Shown piece by piece: positions 47,350-57,960 of a DNA stretch of 64,000 bases. A program made the translations under genes and the position numbers. The notes beneath the pieces are model-generated. The model saw only the letters and a program-made list of their open reading frames with translations, was not told where the DNA came from and did no database searches. The DNA lies in the NCBI RefSeq assembly GCF_000264995.1, contig NW_006767434.1:1395725-1459724 (forward strand). The letters run 5' to 3'. The stretch comes from Punctularia strigosozonata HHB-11173 SS5 (lineage: Eukaryota; Basidiomycota; Agaricomycetes; Corticiales; Punctulariaceae). How positions within the stretch are numbered: position 1 is the first letter of the stretch; each line of letters opens with the position of its first letter.

Positions 47350-48122
47350 GCTAACGACAGGCGCGTGCGTGACGGACGAGGTCAGTGCTTGGCTATTAGT
47401 ATGCCTCTTCATCGACGCCGGGCGCGAGACATTTATTTCTCGCACCATCGAGCCGGGCTATACGGTGGGCGATGGCACCTTCTGCAGCCCGCCGCAAGGC
47501 ACTCAGCGGGTTCGATGCGCTGAAGCCGACTGCATCATCTGGGCTAAACGTGTATGCTGGTGTACCACCCGTCCAGTTTGCGGATACAAATTCCCGAGTT
47601 CGAGTACAAGATCCGAAGCGAGCGTCTCTAAACGACCAGGAGGTATGCGCCCGCTGTACGCGTATCTTCTTGGACGATACAGAAGCGCGCCCAGGTTCAA
47701 TTTTGGTAATTCCACGACAAAACCGGCGGAGGGCCAAAATCATCTACGTGAAAACGTATAATTCGTAAAACATAATGACTGGGATAGCGGTAACCGACCT
47801 TGGATCACTGCCATTTCGTGATAAGTACTAGTCAGTAGTTGTGGTTTCATCTCCCCAGTGCACAACCCCAGTTTTCGCAGCAAAGCGTTCACAAGCAGAG
47901 AATGAGCGAGGTAAAAAGTCTGAATTGCGTCTCAGTAGCTACAAGCAGACAGAAGTCCTTGAAGCGGGAAAGGACACTCTAGGGTGCGGCTGAAGCTAGC
48001 GCTGAAGGAGGTTGAGCCTAAGAGGCTGAAGTGACTCTTCGGCAGCCGGCGTTTGCCGAACGCTCTCCTTCCCTCAACTTTTGCTCGTCCTTGGAGGTTT
48101 GCGCTCGGGAGGTGTCTTCAGG
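47350..48122. promoter_or_regulatory. Divergent region between the secreted-protein gene and NOP56
   Basis: About 770 bp. A plus-strand open frame from ATG 47472 to 47768 (98 aa, with CARC near its end) has some coding character but no start context or homology I can name, so I do not call it a gene. Confidence 0.35.
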
Positions 48123-49991
48123 ATGGTCACCCACGTACTATTCGAGAGCGCCTCCGGCTATGCCATTTTTGAAGCCAAGCTGCACGCCAGCATCGAGTCC
48201 CGAACGAAGGACATCCAGGAGTCCATTGACGACCTTGCAAAATTCGGCAAAATGGTGTCGCTCATCTCCTTTTCGCCGTTCAAGACGGCGGCGCATGCGC
48301 TGGAGAACGCAAACGATGTCTCTGAAGGTGCGTGTTCCATGGGCGAGCTATCTTGCGATAAGAGGCTTCTGACTCCCGTATAATAGGCATCGTCAACGAC
48401 CACCTCAAGTCCCTCCTCGAGCTCACTCTCTCCAAGCCCTCCAAAAAGTCCAAGGTCGTGCTGGCCGTCTCCGACCCGGCTCTCGCAGCCTCTATTAAGA
48501 CCGAACTCGGCATCTCCTGCGACGTTTCCGCCAATGTCGCGCAGGAACTCATCCGCGGTATCCGCCTACACGCACCTAAACTGCTCACCGGAATGGCCGC
48601 CGACGACCTCACCAAGGCCCAGCTCGGCCTGGGACACTCCTTCTCGCGCGCCAAACTGAAATTCAACGTGAACCGGATCGACAACATGATCATTCAGGCG
48701 ATCGCCCTCCTCGACCAGCTCGACAAGGACGTCAACCTGTTCTCGATGCGCATCCGGGAGTGGTACGGCTACCACTTCCCGGAACTCGTCCGTATCGTGC
48801 CCGACAACTACCAATACGCCAAGGTCGCGCGCTTCATCGGCAACAAGGAGGCGCTGAACGAGGACAAGCTGCCCGAGCTCGCCGAGCTCCTCGACGACGA
48901 CGCGACACGCGCGCAGAACGTGCTCGACGCCGCGCGGGGCTCCATGGGCGCGTCCCTGTCCGAGATCGACATGCTGAACGTTATGGCGTTCGCCACCCGC
49001 GTCGTATCCATCGCCGAATACCGCAAGTCGCTCGCCGCGTACCTTGCTGAGAAGATGAACCTCGTCGCGCCTTCGCTCACCGCTCTCCTTGGCGAGCGCA
49101 TAGGCGCGCGTCTCATCAGCCATGCAGGCAGCTTGACTAACTTGAGCAAGTACCCTGCGAGCACCGTCCAAATATTGGGTGCGGAGAAGGCGTTGTTCAG
49201 GGCGCTGAAAACGAAGGGGAACACACCTAAGGTACTGCAACGGAATACGTGACTGCCTGTATGCTGACACTGGCTCCCGTAGTACGGCTTGCTGTACCAC
49301 TCATCGTTCATCGGTCGCGCCGGCCCGAAGCACAAGGGCCGTATATCACGGTTCCTTGCCAACAAGTGCTCTATCGCCTCGAGGATAGACTGCTACTCCG
49401 GTACGGACTCGCAGCAACCCTCGTGTCGAATCCTCCCGTTCTCATAACGAACACGCATCGAAATGAACCCACTCACCATACCTATTCACAGAAAACCCTA
49501 CATCAAAATTCGGTGAGGCCCTCCGGGACCAGGTAGAGGAGCGCCTCAAGTTCTTCGCCGAAGGCCAGGCGCCGACGAAGAATGCCGACGTTATCCGGAA
49601 GGTGCTCGACCAACTCGCATTGGACGAGGATGGGGATGAAGATATGGCAGATGGGGAAGAACCGGCGTTGCCGCTGATCGAGGCCACGAGCCCCAAAAAG
49701 AAGGAGAAGAAAGAGAAGAAGGATCAGGAGGGCAAGCGGAAGCGGAAGAGCGAGGACATGGATGTTGACGGCGAGGATGACGAGCAGGAGGGCAAGAAGA
49801 AGAAGGCCAAGCTGAGCAAGGAGGAGAAGAAGGCTTTAAAGAAGGCCAAGAAAGAGGCCGCCGCTGCAGAGGTGAGTGACCCCAAGGACTATATCCTGCG
49901 ATATCCGGACCTGACGTCCGATTCGTAGGGCGCCGAGGCAGAAGGGGAGAAGAAGAAAAAGAAAAAGAAGGAGAAAAAGAGCGATGATTAG
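48123..49991 (+). CDS. NOP56: Nucleolar protein Nop56 (box C/D snoRNP core)
   Basis: Five exons: 48123-48327, 48387-49231, 49283-49400, 49492-49871 and 49929-49991, giving 536 aa. Nop56 pairs with Nop58 on box C/D snoRNAs in the nucleolus and supports fibrillarin-directed 2'-O-methylation of rRNA. The N-terminal domain begins [13 protein letters not shown] and ends [11 protein letters not shown]. The coiled coil and Nop domain follow ([60 protein letters not shown]). The block [20 protein letters not shown] with [17 protein letters not shown] identifies Nop56 rather than Nop58. The tail is the usual Lys/Glu/Asp repeat. The C-terminal exon adds a second lysine cluster. Confidence 0.95.
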
Positions 49992-50099
49992 CTGGCGTAG
50001 GTTATGTCATCGCATGTCATTCTTTTTTATGTTATCGGTCGTGTATTACTGCTACTTTCTATCTCGCCTATGTCAGACTCCATCTTCCTCGTCAGCCAG

Positions 50100-50970
50100 T
50101 CGCAGCACTACTTATGCGACAAGACCAATCCATGATAATCCAGTGTTGGCCCTCAACCACTCGTAAGGGCCGCCTGTATCCACGAGCTCGTACTGGATGA
50201 TCCACAACGTTTGATTTGGAGCAACTTCTACAGAAGCGAATTTTTAGAACTTTCTGCCCATCATCAGCGTGACAAGGAAGAAGGAGCGAATCATTGAATG
50301 AGGAGGTCCAGGTTGTTGAGATATGGCGCAGCGAGGGCATATCGACTGGCGAGTCCTCGAATTCTGTGTGAAACTCCGAGCGCTGGAGGAGGGGTCCGAC
50401 CTTCAGGGCCTCGAGCACCGGGCCGAGAGACACGATCATGGCCAGCTGTCAAATGCGTTCATCTCAATCCTGCGCAGATGCTCGACGCGCGTCGTTGTCC
50501 AAACCAGCGGGGGGATGCGATGATACGGCACTCGTCGGGAAAGTTGAGAACGAGCATGCGCAGACGGGGGGACTCCGATTCCTCGAGAAAGAGCAAGACG
50601 AAGGACTCCCACAACAGGTCCAGGTAGATGGGATCGATGGGGTTCGGATGGATCTTGATTGTCAATGAGTCCAACAAGGGCAGCGTCGCGTGGCTGAAAG
50701 GAGCAAGGACTTACTCCAGGAGCGCCAGAACATCCATCCACTGATGGTTTATCTCGAGGGGTTGCATACCATCTGGAGCCAGCGCTCGAATCATTTCGCA
50801 GGCGCGCCCCCCCTTGAAACGGCTCGCCTCTGGATGAGACGTCAAATTGAGCGTGTCCCACAACCGCGTGTAGCCGCAGACTACGTCCTGACACAGCCGG
50901 CATACACCTTACAATCGGAGCGCGCTGTCAGGCTTGTGTGTAGCGCACATGGAGAATATGAGGCACCATA
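50100..50970 (-). pseudogene. Decayed F-box/LRR-type gene fragment
   Basis: Minus-strand segments read like the middle and end of an agaricomycete F-box protein: GYTRLWDTLNLTSHPEASRF near 50850, PLEINHQWMDVLALLE near 50740, then LPLLDSLTIKIHPNPIDP and YLDLLWESFVLLFLEESESP near 50670-50590, and a PSLRH segment near 50330. The first two segments lie in different frames on either side of a G run near 50800, and no F-box start was found. The pieces keep family order, so a broken gene copy is likelier than chance. Confidence 0.4.
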
Positions 50971-51685
50971 ACTCGACCGGTAGCGACCGGGACGGCGAAG
51001 ACTGTGCATTTCCGTGGTATCAGTGAAGCTACTATGCTGAAAATTTGGCCAACCGCGACGCGCGTTGATGCGCAGTGCAGAATCGGTACCAATGCTGATC
51101 TATATCGATGTATGGATGTTTAGATCCGGTAGAGTCCAGCAATGCATCCATGCAGGAGCTCTGCGGCCCAGAAATCATGTTACAGCAGATTTCCGTAGAG
51201 GATGTAGAAGAGAGAGGAAAGGGATCGAGTCATACAGTCGCGCGACGCGGCAGATCGTTCGTAACTTCGTCTGGATCGTTGGTCGCGCAGAAAAGGATCT
51301 AGTTCATCGACACAGAACCATACCATATCGAACGTCGCTTCAAGCCACAGGAGTACATGCTGTACACAGTTACTTCCTCAGAATAGGCGGCGAGTCGGCG
51401 GCGACAAAGTGAATTCGAAGAGCAATAGAGGCGGAGCTCTGCCCCGGGCCGCATTTGCCCGAATACGCCATTTCGTTTCGATCTTCAAAGTTGCGTGTTG
51501 CGCGCTTTCACTCAGACTTCCTTCAGGGTTGAAGCGTACGCCTGGGAGCTACTCCGAAGAACCTTTCGTGCTAGACTCAAGCACACCTGCCCTTGGAGGC
51601 GAACAGGTGCCAATCCGGCCACTGAGCTAGTTCCATTCTCGTTCGCCACTCAGCACTGAGCGCTGAACTGTCAACAACACATCTG
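50971..51685. other. Gene-poor stretch with a diverged duplicated segment
   Basis: No gene seen. The part at about 51330-51480 resembles 58255-58380 (shared AGGAGTA.ATGCTGT and GAAGAGCAA.AGAGGCG blocks in the same order). Confidence 0.35.
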
Positions 51686-51800
51686 CATCAGTCCTGCATG
51701 ATGATACATCAACGTAAACAAAAAATTCCACGCGCTTCGGAGCTACCCCATAGCGCAGACGACTGACCCGGTCAGGATATCCCCATCCGCTTTCGGTGAG
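51686..51800 (+). repeat. Upstream unit U1 of the secreted six-cysteine family
   Basis: It contains ACATCAACGTAA, a GGAGCTACCCC block, AGCGCA and CGACTGACCCGGTCAG in the same order as units at about 52632-52720 and 54905-55010, each of which lies some 430-530 bp before a secreted-protein ATG. No intact gene follows U1. Confidence 0.5.
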
Positions 51801-52631
51801 CGAAGGTTTTTCACGCCAAACCAGGCTATACTACATTGCTATGCCACATTACCTATCCCAACGTAATCGCTGGTCATATCGTTCCATGCGATTACGCGAG
51901 TGGTGAGTGCAGCTCGCCGTCACTCCGCGATAGTGATCCTCCCTGACCACTACCGTTGCCACATAACGCCAATTGACGGCGACTCATGTTCATTCAACAC
52001 CACCGGCATACCAATGAGGCGACATGCTGTTCAGATATGATCCCTATCAAATGATATTCAAGGCCACCTATCAGATCTGTGCCCTGGCTATCGAGATTGT
52101 TACGTAGTGTCTGCGCAACATTTCCTTCTCTTCGGGCCTTCCGACCGGCCGACCGGGATCTGGATCACTGAATACTGATTCACGCCACTCCTTACGAGAC
52201 GAATACATGAGCGCGCATCGTACAAAGAAGTACATTCAACTTGAAATATTCATTTGATCATTCCATACTCAGCAAGACAATTTCCTACGGAGGTATCTGT
52301 CGGCTCCATACCATATCTTCGCTCCGCGTACTCAGGAGTCACGTTCGCTCAGATTATTGGAGCTCGTCCATTTGGAAATTCTAGCATACGTATGCATGGA
52401 TGCCATTGAATGCTGGGACTGAGGGCTGGCTCTTCTATGCCCTTGTGCCGTTCGATCAAGTCGTGGTAGGGATCGGTTGCTCGTCTGCAAGTGAGACAGT
52501 GGGAGCGAACGGTAGGCTTTTGGCCTTTCTGCTCTAAATACTTGCAAGGTGGCAATCAGGTGAGTTGAAATCGACCCTCCTTTGTCAAGCTTCAAGCCAC
52601 CAATAATATGATATCGGCACCAGGCTTAAAA
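51801..52631. other. Gene-poor stretch
   Basis: No coding sequence recognised. If U1 once had a gene, its remains should lie near 52200, but I cannot see them. Confidence 0.35.
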
Positions 52632-52720
52632 GTCGATATCGGCATCAACGAAATTTTGGAGATGTGTCAGAAGCCACCCCAAAGCACAAACAACTGACGC
52701 GGTCAGACTTTTCGCGACCA
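52632..52720 (+). repeat. Upstream unit U2 of the secreted six-cysteine family
   Basis: Carries CATCAACGAAA, GAAGCCACCCCAAAGCACA and CAACTGACGCGGTCAG, diverged copies of the U1 and U3 blocks. It lies about 440-520 bp before ATG 53157. Confidence 0.55.
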
Positions 52721-53050
52721 TTTGCGGCGAGTGGATGCCATCACATACACGTTTCTCGGCGAACAGGCAGGGGTCTTCAGGTCGATATTACGTCGACGCC
52801 GGGCGAGCTCTATATGAAAGGCGTCGCATGGCCGTTGCGCAAGCCGCTGTTCGGGTCAGATAGGCCGTTCAGGAGAGCAGCATGCATTCCGAGTACGCAA
52901 TGGAACTCCACTTCCTCGCTGGTTGTGTCCCGATAGGATTCAGGCCTTGCCTAATGCCTCTGGCAGATGCCCTCAGGTGAGGCTTCAGGCACGCGGGAGT
53001 CCATTTCCGACGTTGTAAATTTGTCTTGCTCCTGCGATACATTCGCGCAA

Positions 53051-53063
53051 GGCACTATATAAG
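53051..53063 (+). promoter_or_regulatory. TATA core promoter of secreted protein gene (53.2 kb)
   Basis: GGCACTATATAAG, 94 bp before ATG 53157 and identical to the motif at 45056-45068. Confidence 0.75.
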
Positions 53064-53156
53064 TCGTGCAGCAATTGCATGTCTCCTTCAACCCCAGAGG
53101 CCCAGTTGCATTCGACTCTTGCTCTACTCAGCTTACTCGTTCCAACCTCGTACACC

Positions 53157-53526
53157 ATGCTGTTCCGCACCCTCGCACTTATGCTCGGACTAGCCTTCAC
53201 GGCGACGGCCCAGACCTTTGAAGGCGTGAGTCGTCGTTTTGCTCGAGCCCATCGACGACATGCAGGCCATCGACTGACACCGTCACACACATCCACAGAC
53301 CTGTGAACCCAGTAACAACCCGCTGTACCCCACTGGGCTTTGCACCACCTTCATAGTGCAGGCACTCCCAGTGCCGGTCACTGTTGCGTGCTCGACAACC
53401 GCGCGTGTGAGTATTGACGGATGCAGTGATGCATCATTGGCTGATGCACCCAAACAGTGCGAGGCTACTGGCAACGAATGTTCGACCAATGTACCCGGCG
53501 TTCTTGGAGGTGCCGCGTGCACCTAA
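53157..53526 (+). CDS. Secreted six-cysteine protein, family copy 1 (intact)
   Basis: Exons 53157-53225, 53299-53406 and 53458-53526 give 81 aa. A signal peptide (MLFRTLALMLGLAFTATAQ) precedes a mature domain with six cysteines in the pattern TCEPS, GLCTT, ACST, RCEAT, GNECS and AACT-stop. The last intron (53407-53457) is exactly 51 nt with no stop, so a retained form of 98 aa with one extra cysteine is possible. Copy 4 at 55.4 kb has a donor and acceptor at the same place, which supports splicing. Secretion is firm from the signal peptide. A role as an effector, toxin-like or surface peptide is inference only. Confidence 0.8.
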
Positions 53527-53699
53527 GCTGCTCATATCGCGGATGAGCACACCTTAGTGGTACAACCGATGGCACGCTCTTTTATCGCGCTTCTGTAAAT
53601 TGCCAAACATACGGTTGGCTTTTGATATGTGAACGGTGACAATGTTCAACAACGCACAAATGACGCGGTTGAGCAAAAGCATAGTTCGGTGGATTGTGC

Positions 53700-53891
53700 A
53701 CCCCGATCGCATGTTCGTGTAAGGTGTTGAGATCGGCCAGTGAGATTGCCGTGGGTAATCTTTTCTTACTTCGGATATCATCTCATTGCAGCGAGGCATC
53801 ATTGACCGAGTACGCCTCGACAGTGCCTCTTAGCTATTCATGCTCGTTCGATATCGGTGTCAGTGGCGTCGAGGGCGCCGTATGCTCCTGA
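53700..53891 (+). pseudogene. Secreted six-cysteine family, copy 2 (remnant)
   Basis: Only the last exon is clear: YSCSFDIGVSGVEGAVCS-stop at about 53836-53891 matches the ends of copies 1 and 4 (Cys-Ser, a short loop, Ala-x-Cys-Ser/Thr-stop). No matching signal-peptide exon was found upstream. Confidence 0.5.
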
Positions 53892-53981
53892 GCGGAGCGA
53901 TTCGTATCCAGCATGATCACAGTGCGCCCAAGAGCTCGATGACCCCATGCACTCGACCATTTTCCACCGCGGTCCCGGTGC

Positions 53982-54308
53982 ATGATCTTCCGGTGTTCCG
54001 CGCTTCTTGCGCTCAACCTTCATGGCGGCTGCCCACACAATTCCAAAGGTGAGTGCACGAACTAGTCCAGTCATCGGGATCATGCTGAGCAGCATGTATG
54101 CACTGCATGCATACAGATCTGTCTAGTTGAAGAGGATACTGGACATGCCTGGTATCCTACAGTCGTGTCTTCAGTGTGGTGCGGGGACGACGGCGAACAC
54201 GGTTGGCTGCGATGCGATGGCCATGCTGTCTGAACATCCTCGTCTTGCCAGATTAACGGCAACGCATGTACGTACGGCTCCGGTATCGACGAGGCTACGT
54301 GCTCCTGA
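53982..54308 (+). pseudogene. Secreted six-cysteine family, copy 3 (diverged, probably broken)
   Basis: ATG 53982 begins MIFRCSALLAL, like copy 1, and the exon ends at a GTGAGT donor (54049) in the same place. However, the stretch matching the end of the signal peptide is in another frame, consistent with a one-base shift. The last exon, INGNACTYGSGIDEATCS-stop at 54255-54308, aligns with GNECS...AACT of copy 1, but the cysteine before GN is missing. The middle exon is poorly conserved. Confidence 0.55.
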
Positions 54309-54904
54309 GGAGCTTGTTCCTGTTGACCATACTATCCGCCGCCTGTGTACCCGTATTTCCAGGTCCAAGATTTGTTGCGTGTTGTACGCGTTGTTATAGA
54401 GCATGAGTGGCCACGCAAATTGTCGATTGCAGCCCTATTTTGTCGTGCTCTGCTCAGGCTGGCGGTTCGCCAGAACAGTTCTAGATCGACTATCACTCAT
54501 CAGCGTTGCCGCGTAGTCGATCCTCGCTCGAGTACTAGGATCGAACCGTCTTGTGAACTACCCTTGCTTTCAAGGCTCCATCACGGTTGAGGTGCCGACC
54601 GCAATCACGAGTCCTAGCAGAATATGCGCACCTGAAAGTTCGAAAACCTCATGAGGTAGGTAGGTAGGGAGGAACTTGCACGCCTTATGACTCCCAACCC
54701 TTCAACGCGATCCTGAAGCTGATGCTCGAGAGCTCCTTGAACAAGCCGAATGATGCCTGGCAGAATCATGCGCATCTGCCAACGATCATGGTTGAAAGCG
54801 CAGCAATTACCACGATTTCAACTCGGGAAGCACCGATTCAATGACTTGCGTTCCCCCCTGCTATGTAAGCACCGACTTAACATTATGTTGTGAGCACCAT
54901 GTCT
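54309..54904. other. Gene-poor stretch between copies 3 and 4
   Basis: No coding sequence recognised; a short GGTAGGTAGGTAGG run lies at 54655-54668. Confidence 0.35.
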
Positions 54905-55010
54905 GCACGACAACACATCGGCGTTGACGAAATGCCGACGTCTCACGAAGGCACCTCGGAGCACTGACAACTCACGCGGTCGTGATCTGAGCGACCTACT
55001 TCCGCGAGTG
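54905..55010 (+). repeat. Upstream unit U3 of the secreted six-cysteine family
   Basis: Contains ACACATCGGCGTTGACGAAA, GGCACCTCGGAGCACTG and CAACTCACGCGGTC, diverged versions of the blocks in U1 and U2, followed by a shared GCGAGTGGA.GC block. It lies about 410-510 bp before ATG 55419. Confidence 0.5.
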
Positions 55011-55418
55011 GAAGCAACCAAACCGACGCGCGCAGACCCGGGCCCGCTGCAACCTGGTTATGGCAGTTCTTCGAGTCGTCAGACACCATCGGCTGTTTAA
55101 GCGACCGACGGGCATCCTACATAATCGTCCTGAAGAGCCTGCCTCATTCTTTGTGTTCCTACGAACACTGTCGATCGCTGTCATCCTTGACGAATCCCAG
55201 CTACTTCTCGATGATGGCTCACTACCACGGCGAATAGATTCCACCGAACCGTAATTGCAGGGTGTCCTGCGTTTTGGAGGCTACCATGTTGTCTATGACA
55301 TTGTCATTTGCGTCGGCGCAAGATTGGGGCTACTTAAAGGCGTAGCCATCGGGAACTTGGCCCTCAGTCCGACTGCACTTCACTATTACTCTCGGCCCAC
55401 TCTCGACTATCACCAGTA

Positions 55419-55777
55419 ATGCTCTTCCACGTCCTCGCGCTTATGCTAGGGTTGACATCCGCAACGACCGCCGTCGTCCTCACGGGGGTGAGCACTTCCT
55501 TGATGAAGCTCAGCGACGCCCAACTGATGCTGTCGCGCACCTTTGTAGGTATGCGATCTCACTACGCCGGGTTGGCATTCTGGACTATGCCTGTTCCAAA
55601 ACGCGGGTTTCATTGGTGTTGGTTGCCGGCTTGAGATGCCTGTAAGCACTGCAAATTCAGCTAATCGTTATTGACGAGTTCTTCTGACCGAGGGTTCCAT
55701 GATAGTGCACCAAGAACGGCAACACATGCTCATACGAAAACAACAGCCCGGGGATTCCATCTGCCGCATGCTCCTAA
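55419..55777 (+). CDS. Secreted six-cysteine protein, family copy 4 (intact)
   Basis: Exons 55419-55487, 55549-55641 and 55706-55777 give 77 aa. The signal peptide MLFHVLALMLGLTSATTA is very close to that of copy 1. The mature chain keeps all six cysteines in the same order: GVCDLT, GLCLFQ, VGCRLE, MPCTKN, GNTCSYE and AACS-stop. Intron positions and phases equal those of copy 1, so the two share descent, although the residues between cysteines differ widely, a sign of fast or diversifying change. A CTACTTAAAGG element about 90 bp upstream replaces the TATA box of copy 1. Function unknown. Confidence 0.78.
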
Positions 55778-57089
55778 TACGCTCGTATGACTGAATGTCG
55801 GAGTGATAATGTGATTAGTTCGACTAGGCGCTTACTCTCATAACGCCCGCTACCATGTATTCAACATGTTCATCGGCTTCTTGAGAATTTCAATATGGTC
55901 CCGGTTCAATGACGCTCGGTAACCAGCATGCATATTCCTACAAGCCCTTGATATTGTATGCTTGTAACATCGGGCTTGGGTGGTGTCACGGTGATGCGCC
56001 TGCCATTAGCGCCTTGGGAGTGGATCATGGCAGTTCAGACGTTGTTGTCGATGAGGCCACTACGAGCTCATTCATGACATCGAAAGATGGGCTCATGCAG
56101 CTAGCCGTGGATTCTGTATAAATCTATGGTTAACGACATCACCTCAACTTTTCAAGGAAAAATCTGTCTTCATCGACACACATCGTCCTGAGCGCATAAC
56201 AAATCTGTGTTGCACAAATGCATCATGAATGCATTGGCTTGACTGGACAATCGGAGCAAGAAAGGAGATTAGGGGAGACATAAACGGCATGAACAATCAT
56301 TGACCGACAGGTGATAATGCATTACAGAACGTCCGATCGAGAACAAGGCATATTCGTTATGCAGTCAGGGGTCCAGAAAGCAAGCCGAAGATGACAGAGG
56401 GAGGACGAAACATGAGACGCCGTAGCATATAACCTGGATAGAGAAAAGTAGCCATGAAAACCTGTCGATGGTCAGCCAATGTTGCATAGAGATGCTGAAC
56501 ACATACCGGTTAACCTTAGCATATGAGAGGGCGCTTAAGTGAATGCGTGTGTACAGAGTGTGTTTTCTTGAAGATGATTTGGGGGTGAGGCCGCACGCCC
56601 AACTGCGAACACAGTAGAGCGCGCGTCCTCCCGTCCATGGGGGAGCACGAGGGCCGAGAGTCGACGATACCGAACATCGTCCGTGCACAAACGATGACCG
56701 AGCACCTCCAACCCCTCGGACCTCGCTCCCCCCCTTGCGGCCAGCGTAAGAGACCGAAACCTGAAACCGAAGCCAAGAACTGAGCTCGAAACCCCGTAGT
56801 CCAGGACCTAGAGAGAAACTAAATGGTCAGTCGAACCTGTCGAAGAATCATCAATCAGCAAAAATATGCGAGGATATTTTGTAAGGATGCTTACCTGCGC
56901 GAAATATCATCGTGCTTGCATCTTCGGAGCCCTGGTCGCCGGTCCTTTGGAAGCCTGATCGTCGGTCCGTCGAATCTATAAAAACTACGGACGAAAGAGT
57001 AAGAACTTAGTGAGTAAGGGGAAGCAGGATGACTCACAATCAGGTGCAGATACCCCGTGTCGTCTAAGCCCAGCTCGAAAGCCCTCTCT
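55778..57089. other. Gene-poor stretch, no gene seen
   Basis: About 1.3 kb. Open frames on the minus strand between 56365 and 56776 contain a hydrophobic stretch but no start or splice support. No RNA gene recognised. Confidence 0.4.
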
Positions 57090-57841
57090 TCATCCTGCCC
57101 ACTCCCCGCTCCCCGTTACCGCCTTGGCCCCTTCCCACTCCTGCGCCCTCACTCCGACGCCCCGCCGAATCGCCCCCTTCCTCTCCACCGTTGTCTTCTT
57201 CTGTCCCATCACGCATCTCTTCATCGCATTCCTCCTTACAACCAACGCTTGACCCTCACCCAGCACCATATCCCAATCCACCTCCTCCACGACCTCCACG
57301 ATCTTGACCTCGATCTCCACCTTGATCTCCACGACCACCGGTATCTTGCGCCTTCCAGTGACAAAGGAAGCGAGCCTCTTCAAGCTCCTCTCGACCGACC
57401 ACGATTCGGTGACCGCCGCCTGCAGAACGACGGGCCGGACCGGGGCCGCGGGCAGCTCTTTTGTAACATGTGACGACGACGAAGGGCTCTTGCGCTTGAT
57501 GGCGTTCCGGCGGACGAGGGCGGCGCGGTCCCCAGCTTGACGTTTCGCTGGCATAAAGAACTCGAGTTTGGCGTCGTCGAGCTCCTTGCGGTCTCGGAAC
57601 GAAGACCGCTCGCCGAGGCTCTCTGCGATAGATGCGACTTCAGACGGCGAGGCCTCGAGGATGGGCGCCTGTAAGTGAAGTAGCAGGTTAGGCCAGTGGT
57701 CTTGAGCAGAGAGCAGGGGAAGGGACGTACCTGTGGATCGTTATGAACGAGGTCGCAAGCAACGATGACATCGTCGGGCCCCCTGTAGATCATGATAGAG
57801 GTACCGGCGAGGTTCAAAGCGGCGATGAAGGGAGTAGACAT
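57090..57841 (-). CDS. Hypothetical protein, 229 aa
   Basis: Two exons, 57841-57731 and 57668-57090, joined in phase at DLVHNDPQ/APILEASPSE. The product begins MSTPFIAALNLAGTSIMIYR. A short acidic segment with many Glu and Arg residues follows, then a basic stretch (RNAIKRKSPSSSS), and near residue 160 a run of alternating Val/Ile/Glu/Lys (VVVEIKVEIEVKIVEVVEEV) that would form a beta strand or amphipathic segment. No domain is recognised. The good donor and acceptor sites, a TATA box at 57949-57960 on the same strand about 110 bp upstream, and a clean open frame make it a likely gene. Function unknown. Confidence 0.6.
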
Positions 57842-57948
57842 GGTTTGTGAGGGATGATATGAGATGAAAAGAGTTGTTATCGCTTTGCAGCAACGCGGGG
57901 TGTTAAGCGGGTGAGGATATGTTGGCGGTAGAATGAGCACACAAAGGT

Positions 57949-57960
57949 CTTATATACTCT
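57949..57960 (-). promoter_or_regulatory. TATA box of the 229-aa protein gene
   Basis: AGAGTATATAAG on the minus strand, 108 bp before ATG 57841. Confidence 0.6.

Noticed and set aside
47472-47768. 98-aa plus-strand open frame with a CARC motif
   Set aside because: Some coding character, but no family, no promoter signal and no splice pattern; it lies in a divergent promoter region.
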